A stretch of 64,000 nucleotides of DNA from assembly GCF_001434315.1 (NCBI RefSeq), contig NZ_AZFE01000031.1, positions 432,450-496,449 of the forward strand, given 5' to 3'. Made by a program: the position numbers and the translations under genes. Each line of letters begins with the position of its first letter. Positions within the stretch are counted from its first letter, which is position 1. The DNA is from Paucilactobacillus oligofermentans DSM 15707 = LMG 22743 (GTDB lineage: Bacteria > Bacillota > Bacilli > Lactobacillales > Lactobacillaceae). The notes under the pieces were generated by a model. It did not search any database and was not told where the DNA came from. It saw only the letters and a program-made list of their open reading frames with translations. Below, in pieces: positions 18,121-26,400 of the stretch.

Positions 18121-18215
18121 AGGGGATTCAAAATTAATTGAATCCCCGAGCCTAAAGCTCACGTATATTAAGACCACTAATGTGGTCCGCACTAAATGTC
18201 TGTAACCACATTATT
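18121..18215 (-). ncRNA. Candidate structured small RNA with terminator
   Basis: On the minus strand, in order: TAATGTGGT can pair with ACCACATTA (9 bp), and the same ACCAC can instead pair with a downstream GTGGTC (GACCAC ATTA GTGGTC). Next come GAGC/GCTC, and then a perfect terminator GGGGATTCAA/TTGAATCCCC followed by a T run. No coding frame fits. It lies downstream of the 58-residue gene. It could be its 3' UTR, an independent RNA or an antisense RNA of a type I toxin system; none is proven. Confidence 0.35.
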
Positions 18216-18253
18216 ACACACAAGGATTCATTGTTCAAATAAAATCATTTAAT

Positions 18254-18430
18254 CTATCTTTCATTTTTTCCATATTTAAGATCCAAGAGTTGTACAAGTC
18301 CAATAACATCAAAACCTTTATTAATTGCTTCGTCACCCATATATGTATGACCCTCATAAGTAACAGGACCGCCTTTAACTAAATCTCCAGCGAAGTCCAA
18401 TAGCCATTTTCTTATATCAATAGTTTTCAT
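18254..18430 (-). CDS. Small hypothetical protein (58 aa)
   Basis: ATG 18430 lies 8 bases after GGAGG; an upstream in-frame TTG overlaps that site. The protein is soluble with a KTIDIRKWLLDFAGDLVKGG start and no known motif. It sits in a cluster of short minus-strand genes between the coiled-coil gene and the CRISPR array, and a strong terminator follows. Confidence 0.45.
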   Translation of the reverse strand: MKTIDIRKWLLDFAGDLVKGGPVTYEGHTYMGDEAINKGFDVIGLVQLLDLKYGKNER

Positions 18431-18538
18431 CAAATCAACCTCCAATTATAAAAGAACTGTTCCATCATTTTTTAATTCGTTGTTGTCTGTAATTCGAAAG
18501 GGGCTTAAAAAGCTCTTAATTACAGCATTCTTATTTTT

Positions 18539-18724
18539 TTAAATTTCATCATTTATCTCCTCCTTAGAATCCATTCGTTCCCAACCTGCTCCTGAGCGAA
18601 AGTATGTATTGCTTACAATCGCATTAGTAACTATAATTCGATACACTTTAATATCACGCACCGCATTAATAAAGTTACCGTAAACTAATTCGCTACCTTT
18701 ATCGTCAAAATATTCATATGTCAT
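18539..18724 (-). CDS. Small hypothetical protein (61 aa)
   Basis: ATG 18724 lies 10 bases after GGAGG. The sequence begins MTYEYFDDKGSELVYG and is acidic and soluble. I do not recognise a family. It is about 110 bases upstream of the 58-residue gene on the same strand and may share a transcript with it. Confidence 0.45.
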   Translation of the reverse strand: MTYEYFDDKGSELVYGNFINAVRDIKVYRIIVTNAIVSNTYFRSGAGWERMDSKEEINDEI

Positions 18725-18853
18725 TATTAAATAGCCTCCCAAAATACACGAACACACATTCGCATATTAACATAAAAACAGTTTCCACTTCAACCAAGTT
18801 TCTAAAATTAACTATTTCATGTATAATAAATTCAACAAATAATTAACCATTAT

Positions 18854-19283
18854 ATGGATAAACAAGAATTATTAGGTTTACATACACAGAATCAATTACC
18901 TGACGCTGCTGAAATTAGAATTATAAAAAGAGCTCAGAAATCAAGAATTTAAATACCTGGTCTTGATTAGATGCTGGAACGACTGATGAGCAAAAATAGC
19001 AATTAACATTCAAAACATTAAAGTACTTTACTAAAAAATAATGAATTAAAAATTGTTAATAATTATTTAGATCTTGACGAAAAACTAAGAATAATTTTAG
19101 AGGTTACCATGGATACAAAAGCTAAAGAAGCGCAAAAAAGACGTATGCATGAACCTGTTATTAATTTAGAAGAAGCCATTAAGGAATATAAAAAGCATCC
19201 AGATAAAGAACTTGATAATTTTACTAAGGGGTGCAATCAAAGAATTTGAAAAAAATAGAAAAAATGATGATCTTAATGAGTAA
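18854..19283 (+). pseudogene. Decayed gene next to the CRISPR array
   Basis: A first open piece starts at ATG 18854 and stops after 32 codons (MDKQELLGLHTQNQLPDAAE). A second piece runs from about 19030 through MDTKAKEAQKRRMHEPVINL (ATG 19109) to a run of four G near 19227-19230. After that run the frame shifts by one base and then continues as AIKEFEKNRKNDDLNE to TAA at 19281-19283. The Lys/Glu-rich composition on both sides of the shift suggests one ancestral gene with at least two lesions. The family is not recognised; an antitoxin is conceivable. Confidence 0.4.
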
Positions 19284-19291
19284 TAATGATG

Positions 19292-19327
19292 AAAAGGCGC
19301 ATCTAACTTTTGTTAGGTGCGCCTTTT
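19292..19327. terminator. Bidirectional terminator at the trailer end of the CRISPR array
   Basis: AAAAGGCGCATCTAAC pairs with GTTAGGTGCGCCTTTT. It can end the decayed gene on the plus strand and the pre-crRNA on the minus strand. Confidence 0.8.
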
Positions 19328-19381
19328 AAATATTAAATTTTATCCCTAATTACCTAGATATACTTAATTCTAATGCTTCAC

Positions 19382-21398
19382 GTTGTCGAACTCATTGATT
19401 TGATACTCTTCTAAAACAACCATCTTCGTGCTTTTCTTCTTTATTAAGGTCTCGAACTCATTGATTTGATACTCTTCTAAAACTCAATGAACAACCAAAA
19501 ATAAACTAAGGTAGGTCTCGAACTCATTGATTTGATACTATTCTAAAACACCATCAAGATTAGCAATCTTGGCGTTAGTGGTCTCGAACTCATTGATTTG
19601 ATACTATTCTAAAACGTTCGTTTGGCCTGTTCATTTTTAATCTTTGGTCTCGAACTCATTGATTTGATACTCTTCTAAAACGGATGCACAAAACGAGTAC
19701 TATTTGCTTATGGTCTCGAACTCATTGATTTGATACTCTTCTAAAACCTATCAACAACCAAACTGTCTGTTCCGACTGGTCTCGAACTCATTGATTTGAT
19801 ACTCTTCTAAAACATGCACTAGTAGTTGCTTGAACAGCGTTGGGGTCTCGAACTCATTGATTTGATACTCTTCTAAAACGGCGGAGCAACATGGTTAGGA
19901 TTATAACTAGGTCTCGAACTCATTGATTTGATACTCTTCTAAAACTGTTTAGAAAACCAGACTCGTTCTTCAAAAGGTCTCGAACTCATTGATTTGATAC
20001 TCTTCTAAAACTGTATCCGTTCATACTTACCATGTTCGGCTGGTCTCGAACTCATTGATTTGATACTCTTCTAAAACAATAACAGTTGCCACTGCATTAA
20101 ATGCGGTAGGTCTCGAACTCATTGATTTGATACTCTTCTAAAACTCATCAATGCCGTATTCTTTAATTTGTTCAGGTCTCGAACTCATTGATTTGATACT
20201 CTTCTAAAACTGAAATGTAATAGGTAATATCTGATCCAGCGGTCTCGAACTCATTGATTTGATACTCTTCTAAAACGAGTTTAGCTAAAAAGATGAATTT
20301 TTTACAGGTCTCGAACTCATTGATTTGATACTCTTCTAAAACAGTTACCAACAGCGCTAATTGCGCCTAGAAGGTCTCGAACTCATTGATTTGATACTCT
20401 TCTAAAACATACCATTACCTTCAATTTCTTCATCAAATGGTCTCAAACTCATTGATTTGATACTCTTCTAAAACCCATCAGATGCCTTTCCACACGATTA
20501 TTCAGGTCTCGAACTCATTGATTTGATACTCTTCTAAAACAATCTTCTGACGTTTCGTAAACATCACGAAGGTCTCGAACTCATTGATTTGATACTCTTC
20601 TAAAACTACATAATATTAGGAGGTGTTTTTATATGCGGTCTCGAACTCATTGATTTGATACTCTTCTAAAACTGCCAAGCTTGAAATTCAATGCAGAAGT
20701 TGGGTCTCGAACTCATTGATTTGATACTCTTCTAAAACGACATTGTTATGGAAGAAGCCACCGAATTTGGTCTCGAACTCATTGATTTGATACTCTTCTA
20801 AAACGGCGAAGGAATACACGCTATCTTTAAGGGCGGTCTCGAACTCATTGATTTGATACTCTTCTAAAACTTAATGCGATGCGGCTCAGTTCTAGGTTCG
20901 GGTCTCGAACTCATTGATTTGATACTCTTCTAAAACCACCTTCACGTTCCATTGCTGCAATCACTTGGTCTCGAACTCATTGATTTGATACTCTTCTAAA
21001 ACACGTGAACAGTCGAATTTTAGCAACAAAAAGGTCTCGAACTCATTGATTTGATACTCTTCTAAAACAATAAACGCGCGATAAAATTTATTCATAATGG
21101 TCTCGAACTCATTGATTTGATACTCTTCTAAAACAATGATGAAGCACGAAATAAAACCGTAACAGGTCTCGAACTCATTGATTTGATACTCTTCTAAAAC
21201 CACCAGAAACAAGTGACGACAAAAAAACATGGTCTCGAACTCATTGATTTGATACTCTTCTAAAACATAAAAGGAGGTGTTAATATTGTCAGAGAGGGTC
21301 TCGAACTCATTGATTTGATACTCTTCTAAAACATATTGATATTAGTTGATGCCATATCGACTGGTCTCGAACTCATTGATTTGATACTCTTCTAAAAC
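19382..21398 (-). CRISPR. Type II-A CRISPR array, 31 repeats and 30 spacers
   Basis: The repeats are 36 bp; on the transcribed minus strand they start GTTTTAGAAGAGTATC and end GAGTTCGAGACC. Starts fall every 66 bp from 19382 to 20042; after a single 31-nt spacer (20078-20108) the register moves by one base and continues to 21363. All other spacers are 30 nt. The repeat at 19382 is degenerate (GTTGTCGAAC instead of GGTCTCGAAC), so the trailer is on the left and the leader is next to csn2. The repeats at 19514 and 19580 share an A in CTATTC, and the repeat at 20439 has CTCAAAC. The repeat matches the anti-repeat at 23349-23382. Confidence 0.98.
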
Positions 21399-21427
21399 CG
21401 TCTATTACTAATTATCCTTTAATCTTG
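21399..21427 (-). promoter_or_regulatory. CRISPR leader segment between csn2 and the first repeat
   Basis: Only 29 bases separate the csn2 stop from the leader-proximal repeat. The leader-repeat junction on the minus strand reads AATAGACG then GTTTTAGA. Any further leader or promoter must lie inside csn2. Confidence 0.5.
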
Positions 21428-22099
21428 TTAGAAACGATAATCAACAAAATCATTATCAATATAATAATACCGGCATTCATCATACTTCTCAGACCTCTGA
21501 ATTTCTGAAAATTTAATGAGAAGAACTTTCAAATCTAATGTCCTAACTAGCTGAATCAAATCTTTAAAATCAGACTCTCTCAAATAGTCAGAAACGTTCA
21601 TCATCCCTATAATTTTTGTTTCATTTAATTCACTTAATGTTTTTAGAATTACCTCAATTATATCATATGGTCCCGCAGTCATTATAGAATTGTATTCAAT
21701 TTCTGCAAATTTTATTATCTTTAAAAGATCAATCTCAGGATTTACTTCTAGCGGTAAATCAATCATATAAGTTACATCAGTCACGGTATTCTTAATTTTT
21801 CTAGCTAGTTCAATTAATGCTTGTTGTGAACTATCTGGCATAATTTCAAACACCCGTTTATATATTTTCGCTTGAAACTGTTTATTCAGATTATCGGCGA
21901 ACATTTGATCACCAATCCAATTTAAGGCTTTAATCGTTTCCATCAATTTATAGTCGTCATCGCTAAAATTAATATCATCTTCAAGATCCTTAAAATTCAT
22001 AATCATTTTTCGATATACATCATAATTACCGGTTTCAATTACCGTAATTTTTCCTTTTGTTATTTCAAATGGCTTAAATGGTGAATATGTTAACTTCAT
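21428..22099 (-). CDS. csn2: Type II-A CRISPR adaptation protein Csn2
   Basis: The protein has 223 residues, typical for short Csn2. Identification rests on position after cas2, size and the usual sequence style: an N-terminal MKLTYSPFKPFEI strand and a C-terminal LKVLLIKFSEIQRS ATPase-like strand region. Csn2 forms a tetrameric ring that binds DNA ends during spacer acquisition. Its ATG overlaps the cas2 stop by 4 bases (translational coupling), and it is the last cas gene, directly before the array. Confidence 0.92.
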   Translation of the reverse strand: MKLTYSPFKPFEITKGKITVIETGNYDVYRKMIMNFKDLEDDINFSDDDYKLMETIKALNWIGDQMFADNLNKQFQAKIYKRVFEIMPDSSQQALIELARKIKNTVTDVTYMIDLPLEVNPEIDLLKIIKFAEIEYNSIMTAGPYDIIEVILKTLSELNETKIIGMMNVSDYLRESDFKDLIQLVRTLDLKVLLIKFSEIQRSEKYDECRYYYIDNDFVDYRF

Positions 22100-22416
22100 A
22101 ATATCACTGTCCTATCTGAAGTATTCCGTACATCTTGTTTAAACTCTCCCGCAATAAAGTTCATGTCATTATATTGCTTTTCGGTAACCATCATCGTTTG
22201 AATCAAACCATTTTCAGGTGCAAATTCGGCAATTCGCTTTTCCATATAGCCAGCTGATTGTTTACTTACACATACGCGAACATACACTGAGTATTGGATC
22301 ATCAAAAAGCCTTCATTGATCAGCTCTTTTCGAAACTTTCGATAACTTCTTTTTTGCTCATTCGTTTGAACTGGTAAATCAAACATGACCATTAATCGCA
22401 TTATTCGGTACCTCAT
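22096..22416 (-). CDS. cas2: CRISPR-associated endonuclease Cas2
   Basis: The protein has 106 residues. MRYRIMRLMVMFDLPVQTN is the Cas2 ferredoxin-fold first strand with the conserved Asp (FDLP), and KRSYRKFRKELINEGFLMIQ is the next conserved block. GGAG lies 8 bases before ATG 22416, so the MRYRI start used by type II-A relatives is kept. It overlaps the end of cas1 by 38 bases. Cas2 is the structural core of the Cas1-Cas2 integrase. Confidence 0.95.
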   Translation of the reverse strand: MRYRIMRLMVMFDLPVQTNEQKRSYRKFRKELINEGFLMIQYSVYVRVCVSKQSAGYMEKRIAEFAPENGLIQTMMVTEKQYNDMNFIAGEFKQDVRNTSDRTVIL

Positions 22417-23284
22417 TAGATATCTCCACCTTAATGTCTACGTTGTCGTTGTTTCCACTCAAATAATTCAAGCAATTCATAACGTGCTTAGATAATGCAT
22501 TTCTCAAAATAGTTGTTTCGCCATTATATTTAAGTTCAAAGTTCAGTAAATCAACCAGTGCAAACTTTATATCCGGCGTTAATTCATTAAATTTTTGATT
22601 TGCAATCCAATAATCAATAATCGGTCTAAACGGTTCCATTAAATCAGATCCTAAATTAAAATCATTAGCTTCACTATGATGATGAATCCCAAATTGTGTC
22701 AGATAGCCATTAACAACAATTTCTCGATTGACTGCAGATAATAAAATCGAATAACCGTAATTTAATGCAGCATTAATTGGATCATATTCTCGCCTAGTAA
22801 AATCGTTATTAAATAATATCGTAAAATACTTTCTGGCTGCCACAGCTTCGCGATTGGTCGCATCCCCAACTTCGAGCTTATCTAACTCATCGATTAATTC
22901 AGTCGTGACATTCCCCGTTAATTCACAAACCTTAATTTGCATATTAATTTTATTACTAATAATTTTTGTCCATAATTTTTCTTTAAGTGCATCATTCCAA
23001 TTAAATTGATCAATTAAAATTCCAACGTCACGATTATTAGGGTAATAACCAACCGTTTCACAACTTGGTTCACCTTTTTCACCTGTAAATACAATTTTAG
23101 TACCTGATTGCACTAATTTATTAATCGCAGCAGTTGTAATAACGACATTATTTGACGCAATCAATAATATTTGAATATCATCAATTGGAATTTGATTGGT
23201 CCCATCCCGCGTTTGCACCACTAATTGCCGACTCGAATAAGAAACTTTACCATGTTGCGAAATAACCACACTTCGCCAACTCAT
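22379..23284 (-). CDS. cas1: CRISPR-associated integrase Cas1
   Basis: The protein has 301 residues. The metal-binding Glu lies in DPINAALNYGYSILLS, the conserved His in the FGIHHHSEANDFNLGSDLME block and the Asp in PFRPIID. These are the type II Cas1 catalytic residues. With Cas2 it inserts new spacers at the leader end. AAAGGGG precedes the ATG, and a promoter for cas1-cas2-csn2 overlaps the tracrRNA promoter at 23316-23345. Confidence 0.96.
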   Translation of the reverse strand: MSWRSVVISQHGKVSYSSRQLVVQTRDGTNQIPIDDIQILLIASNNVVITTAAINKLVQSGTKIVFTGEKGEPSCETVGYYPNNRDVGILIDQFNWNDALKEKLWTKIISNKINMQIKVCELTGNVTTELIDELDKLEVGDATNREAVAARKYFTILFNNDFTRREYDPINAALNYGYSILLSAVNREIVVNGYLTQFGIHHHSEANDFNLGSDLMEPFRPIIDYWIANQKFNELTPDIKFALVDLLNFELKYNGETTILRNALSKHVMNCLNYLSGNNDNVDIKVEISNEVPNNAINGHV

Positions 23285-23315
23285 AAAAGCACCCCTTTAA
23301 AAAAAATTATTATGT

Positions 23316-23345
23316 GGTATACTAACTTTGTTGACTGATACTCAA
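23316..23345. promoter_or_regulatory. Overlapping divergent promoters: cas1 operon (-) and tracrRNA (+)
   Basis: Minus strand: TTGAGT (23345-23340), 18 bases, TATACC (23321-23316). Plus strand: an extended -10 TGGTATACT at 23315-23323 with a weak -35 (CTTTAA near 23295). The two -10 elements share the palindromic GTATAC core. Confidence 0.6.
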
Positions 23346-23478
23346 CACATCGAATTCATTGATTTGATACTCTGAGTTAAAATCAAGCAAGGCGCAAGCC
23401 AAGTTTAATCTTCTGAGTCCTGTATGGGACCATACATAAAGAGCGTTATTGATTTCATTATCAATAACGCTCTATTTT
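23330..23478 (+). ncRNA. tracrRNA
   Basis: The anti-repeat (about 23349-23382) reads TCGAATTCATTGATTTGATA then CTCTGAGTTAAAATC. It pairs with the CRISPR repeat over about 24 bp with one G-U pair, leaves a bulge, and then forms the lower stem with GTTTTA. Next come a nexus-like hairpin GGC-GCAA-GCC (23391-23400), a TGTATG/CATACA hairpin (23421-23436) and a 14-bp terminator hairpin. The length is about 150 nt from the predicted start. It runs opposite to cas9 and cas1. Confidence 0.92.
23440..23478. terminator. Shared terminator of tracrRNA and cas9
   Basis: AGAGCGTTATTGAT (23440-23453) pairs perfectly with ATCAATAACGCTCT (23460-23473) around TTCATT. ATTTTATT follows on the plus strand; on the minus strand it lies 11 bases after the cas9 stop and is followed by TTTATG. 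Confidence 0.8.
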
Positions 23479-23483
23479 ATTGT

Positions 23484-26400
23484 CTATAAATCCTTTAGGG
23501 CAACCTTCCTTTCAAATAACCCAGTTGAAGATTGGAACAAAACAACTGTATCTTTGGTTAATTTAATACCACTTGCTTGTTGCATAAACCCAAATGGTGT
23601 AGTTATTCCAATATTTTTCAAATCAGTTCTTGCAGCATTTGCATGCAAACCAATAAACATGCGATCAATAATAGTAGACTTACCTACTTGTACTAATTTG
23701 TTGTTTTCGTACTCATCTTTATCAGGTAAATCAATAAACTTAGATCTTCCTTCAATAACCTTTTCTCTAAATTTATTAGTATCATAAAGTGGAAAATACT
23801 TATTCATGGCCTCCATAATTTCATCATAAGCATCTAAGTACGACTTATTTGATTCTTTACCTGCAATTTTTTTAACACTATCTTTAGTTAAGACTAGCTC
23901 TCTTAAATTATGTGGGTATGTTGATGATCCCAGCATAAATGGCTGCCCACCATCAAATACCGCCTGTCCAAATAGCACTTTAGGCAATACCAACTCAAAC
24001 CACTCAACTTTACGAGTAATTTCACCAGTTTTTTTATTTAAATTTTCTTTGGTAAATTTAGTTTCAATAAACTGTGTTAGTGCTTCAACATCAACTTCTT
24101 TGCCATGTTGAACTGAATCGGCAATCCGAACAGGGATTCCGATAACTTTATAATAAACTTCATCCTTCTTTTTCAAACGAACGATCGACATAAAGGCATC
24201 TTTTGAGCCGGTATAGCCACCATACAATGCAGTTGGCATATCATCTTTTTTCGGAATTAGTTGTTTAGCGCCTTTTCGACCAAGTGACTTATCTAGTTTA
24301 GCGGGATAAAGGGTTTGATCATACATCGCACCACTATTTTCATGTACTTCATGTGTCACCAATACTTTTTTGAAGTCATAAATTTTATTCATATTGGTAA
24401 TTACTGCTAATTTATCAGCGATTATTTCACCGGTATCTTTATCGACAACTTTATCGGTGTGTTTTAAATCTCGTAAGAAATCAAAACTAGTCATGTTTTT
24501 AAGTTTATCCATTTTTTTAAATTCACCATAGACAAAATATGGTTGTAATTTCGGATAACGCTTATATAAATAAGTACCAACAAACGCTGATAAATAAGCA
24601 TCAAACGCATGATGATAGTTATTAACATTTCGATTTTTAGGAAAATCAAAGAATACCCGCATATCATGGGTCAAATTAGCTTTAACCGACACAATTTTAG
24701 TATCATCACCCAATTTATCATTTAAAATTTGGGCAACTAATTTAATAATCTGGCGAGTTTCAACTAATTGACGATTAATAAAGCCCTCTGCCTTAAATTT
24801 ATCAACATTATCAGGGTTCAAGGTCAAATTTTTAAACTTAGCTTTTGACATTATCCCAGTGTCAACCATTCGTTTCCAAGTTGGGTACATTTTGGCACCA
24901 AATAATTCCATCGGAACGTTGTCATTTTTAACTCGATTACCTTTAGCATTAACCAAAACTTTATTATTAATTGAATCATCTTTAATAAATGATTGTGGCA
25001 AAACATGGTCAACATCATAACTCGAAATATTATCAATATTAATTGTTTTTCCACTATATAAATCAATTCCACCTTGAAGGAAATACAAGAATAGCTTTTC
25101 TTTATTAAGAGAACCCTTATTGGCTTCTAATTCACCACGAACTGTTTTATTTATAACATCATCTGTGACCTTACTATACATTTCACGGATTTGGCTATAG
25201 CGAGAATTAGTCCGACGACCATTCACTTCATCTTCACGAGCAAATTCAATAAATATCTTTTGTGGTGCCACGCCACCCATTGCATTTTGAATATCTTGAA
25301 CTACTAATAATACTTGGCGAATTGCTTTTTTATTTTGAGGTGACGTATAAAAATTATCAATCATTTCAAACATATCTTTTTTACTATTGGTCTCAGTTAA
25401 ATTAGCATTTTCATCAAAAATTGCTTGTTTAAACTCAGGACGATTAACAATCATCATAAAATTATCGCTACTATCACGTAAAATATCGATAATCCGTTGA
25501 CCATTTTCATCAACCAAGCATGCCAATAACCGTTTCGATAAACTACCCCAACCACGATACCGTTTGTTAGCTAATTTGTTCCTTTGTTCATCAGTTAGCC
25601 AATCAATTTCTTTTAATTTAGTTTTAAAAATAGCCGCATCTTCAAAAATGGTTGACCATTCAATGATTTGTTCGATATCTTCGCGATACTTCACGTCATT
25701 AATTTGATCTGGAATAATTTTTTGATAGTCAAATTGAGTTGATAAACTACTCATTAATTTCTTTTCATCAGCCAAACCTTCGACTTTTAAATTATCACGG
25801 ACATACATTAACTCACTAACCAGAAAATCTTTCAATTGTTTAATAGACACACTTGCATGCTTCGTAAATAGTTCATCATGAATTAATTGCTTTTGTTCGG
25901 CAGTAAATTTTTCTCCATTAACTCTAATATTGTTTAGTTCGTTATAAACTTCAAAATCCTGTGTTAATAAACTACACTTAGGCAAAACATCTTCATTAAG
26001 TAGATATTTATCCTTGGTCGTCATGCGCTTAATAAAGTTTTCAGCCGATGCATTCTTATCCACGATATCTTCAAAATTCCATGGGGTGATTGCTTCAGTC
26101 GATTCTGGATTTTTACGAACCATCCAAGCAAATCTAGTCTCATCTTTTTTCTCTTTACTTGCAGTATCAACCAATGGTCCAACGTAGTATGGAACCCGGA
26201 ATGAAACTAACTTATCAAGCTTATATTCATTTCCAACTTTTTCGCCTAACCAATCATAATATTTCGATTGATTTTCGATAATTACATCTAATTCATGTTG
26301 ATGTAATTGATGCGGAATGGCACCATTTTCCTTCGTCCGTTGTTTAGGCATGAATTGGTCCAGCTCAATTAACTGATTAATCTCGGCAACTTCATCCCCG

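Noticed and set aside
18121-18250. Second tracrRNA candidate because of the terminal hairpins
   Set aside because: No anti-repeat to the CRISPR repeat is present; the true tracrRNA is at 23330-23478.
17143-19381. Anti-CRISPR or toxin gene next to the CRISPR locus
   Set aside because: The short genes here match no family I can recognise and show no HTH Aca partner; a claim would be guesswork.
20961-21230. Minus-strand open frame of 89 codons with a repeated VLEEYQINEFET segment
   Set aside because: It is the CRISPR repeat read as protein; no ribosome binding site.
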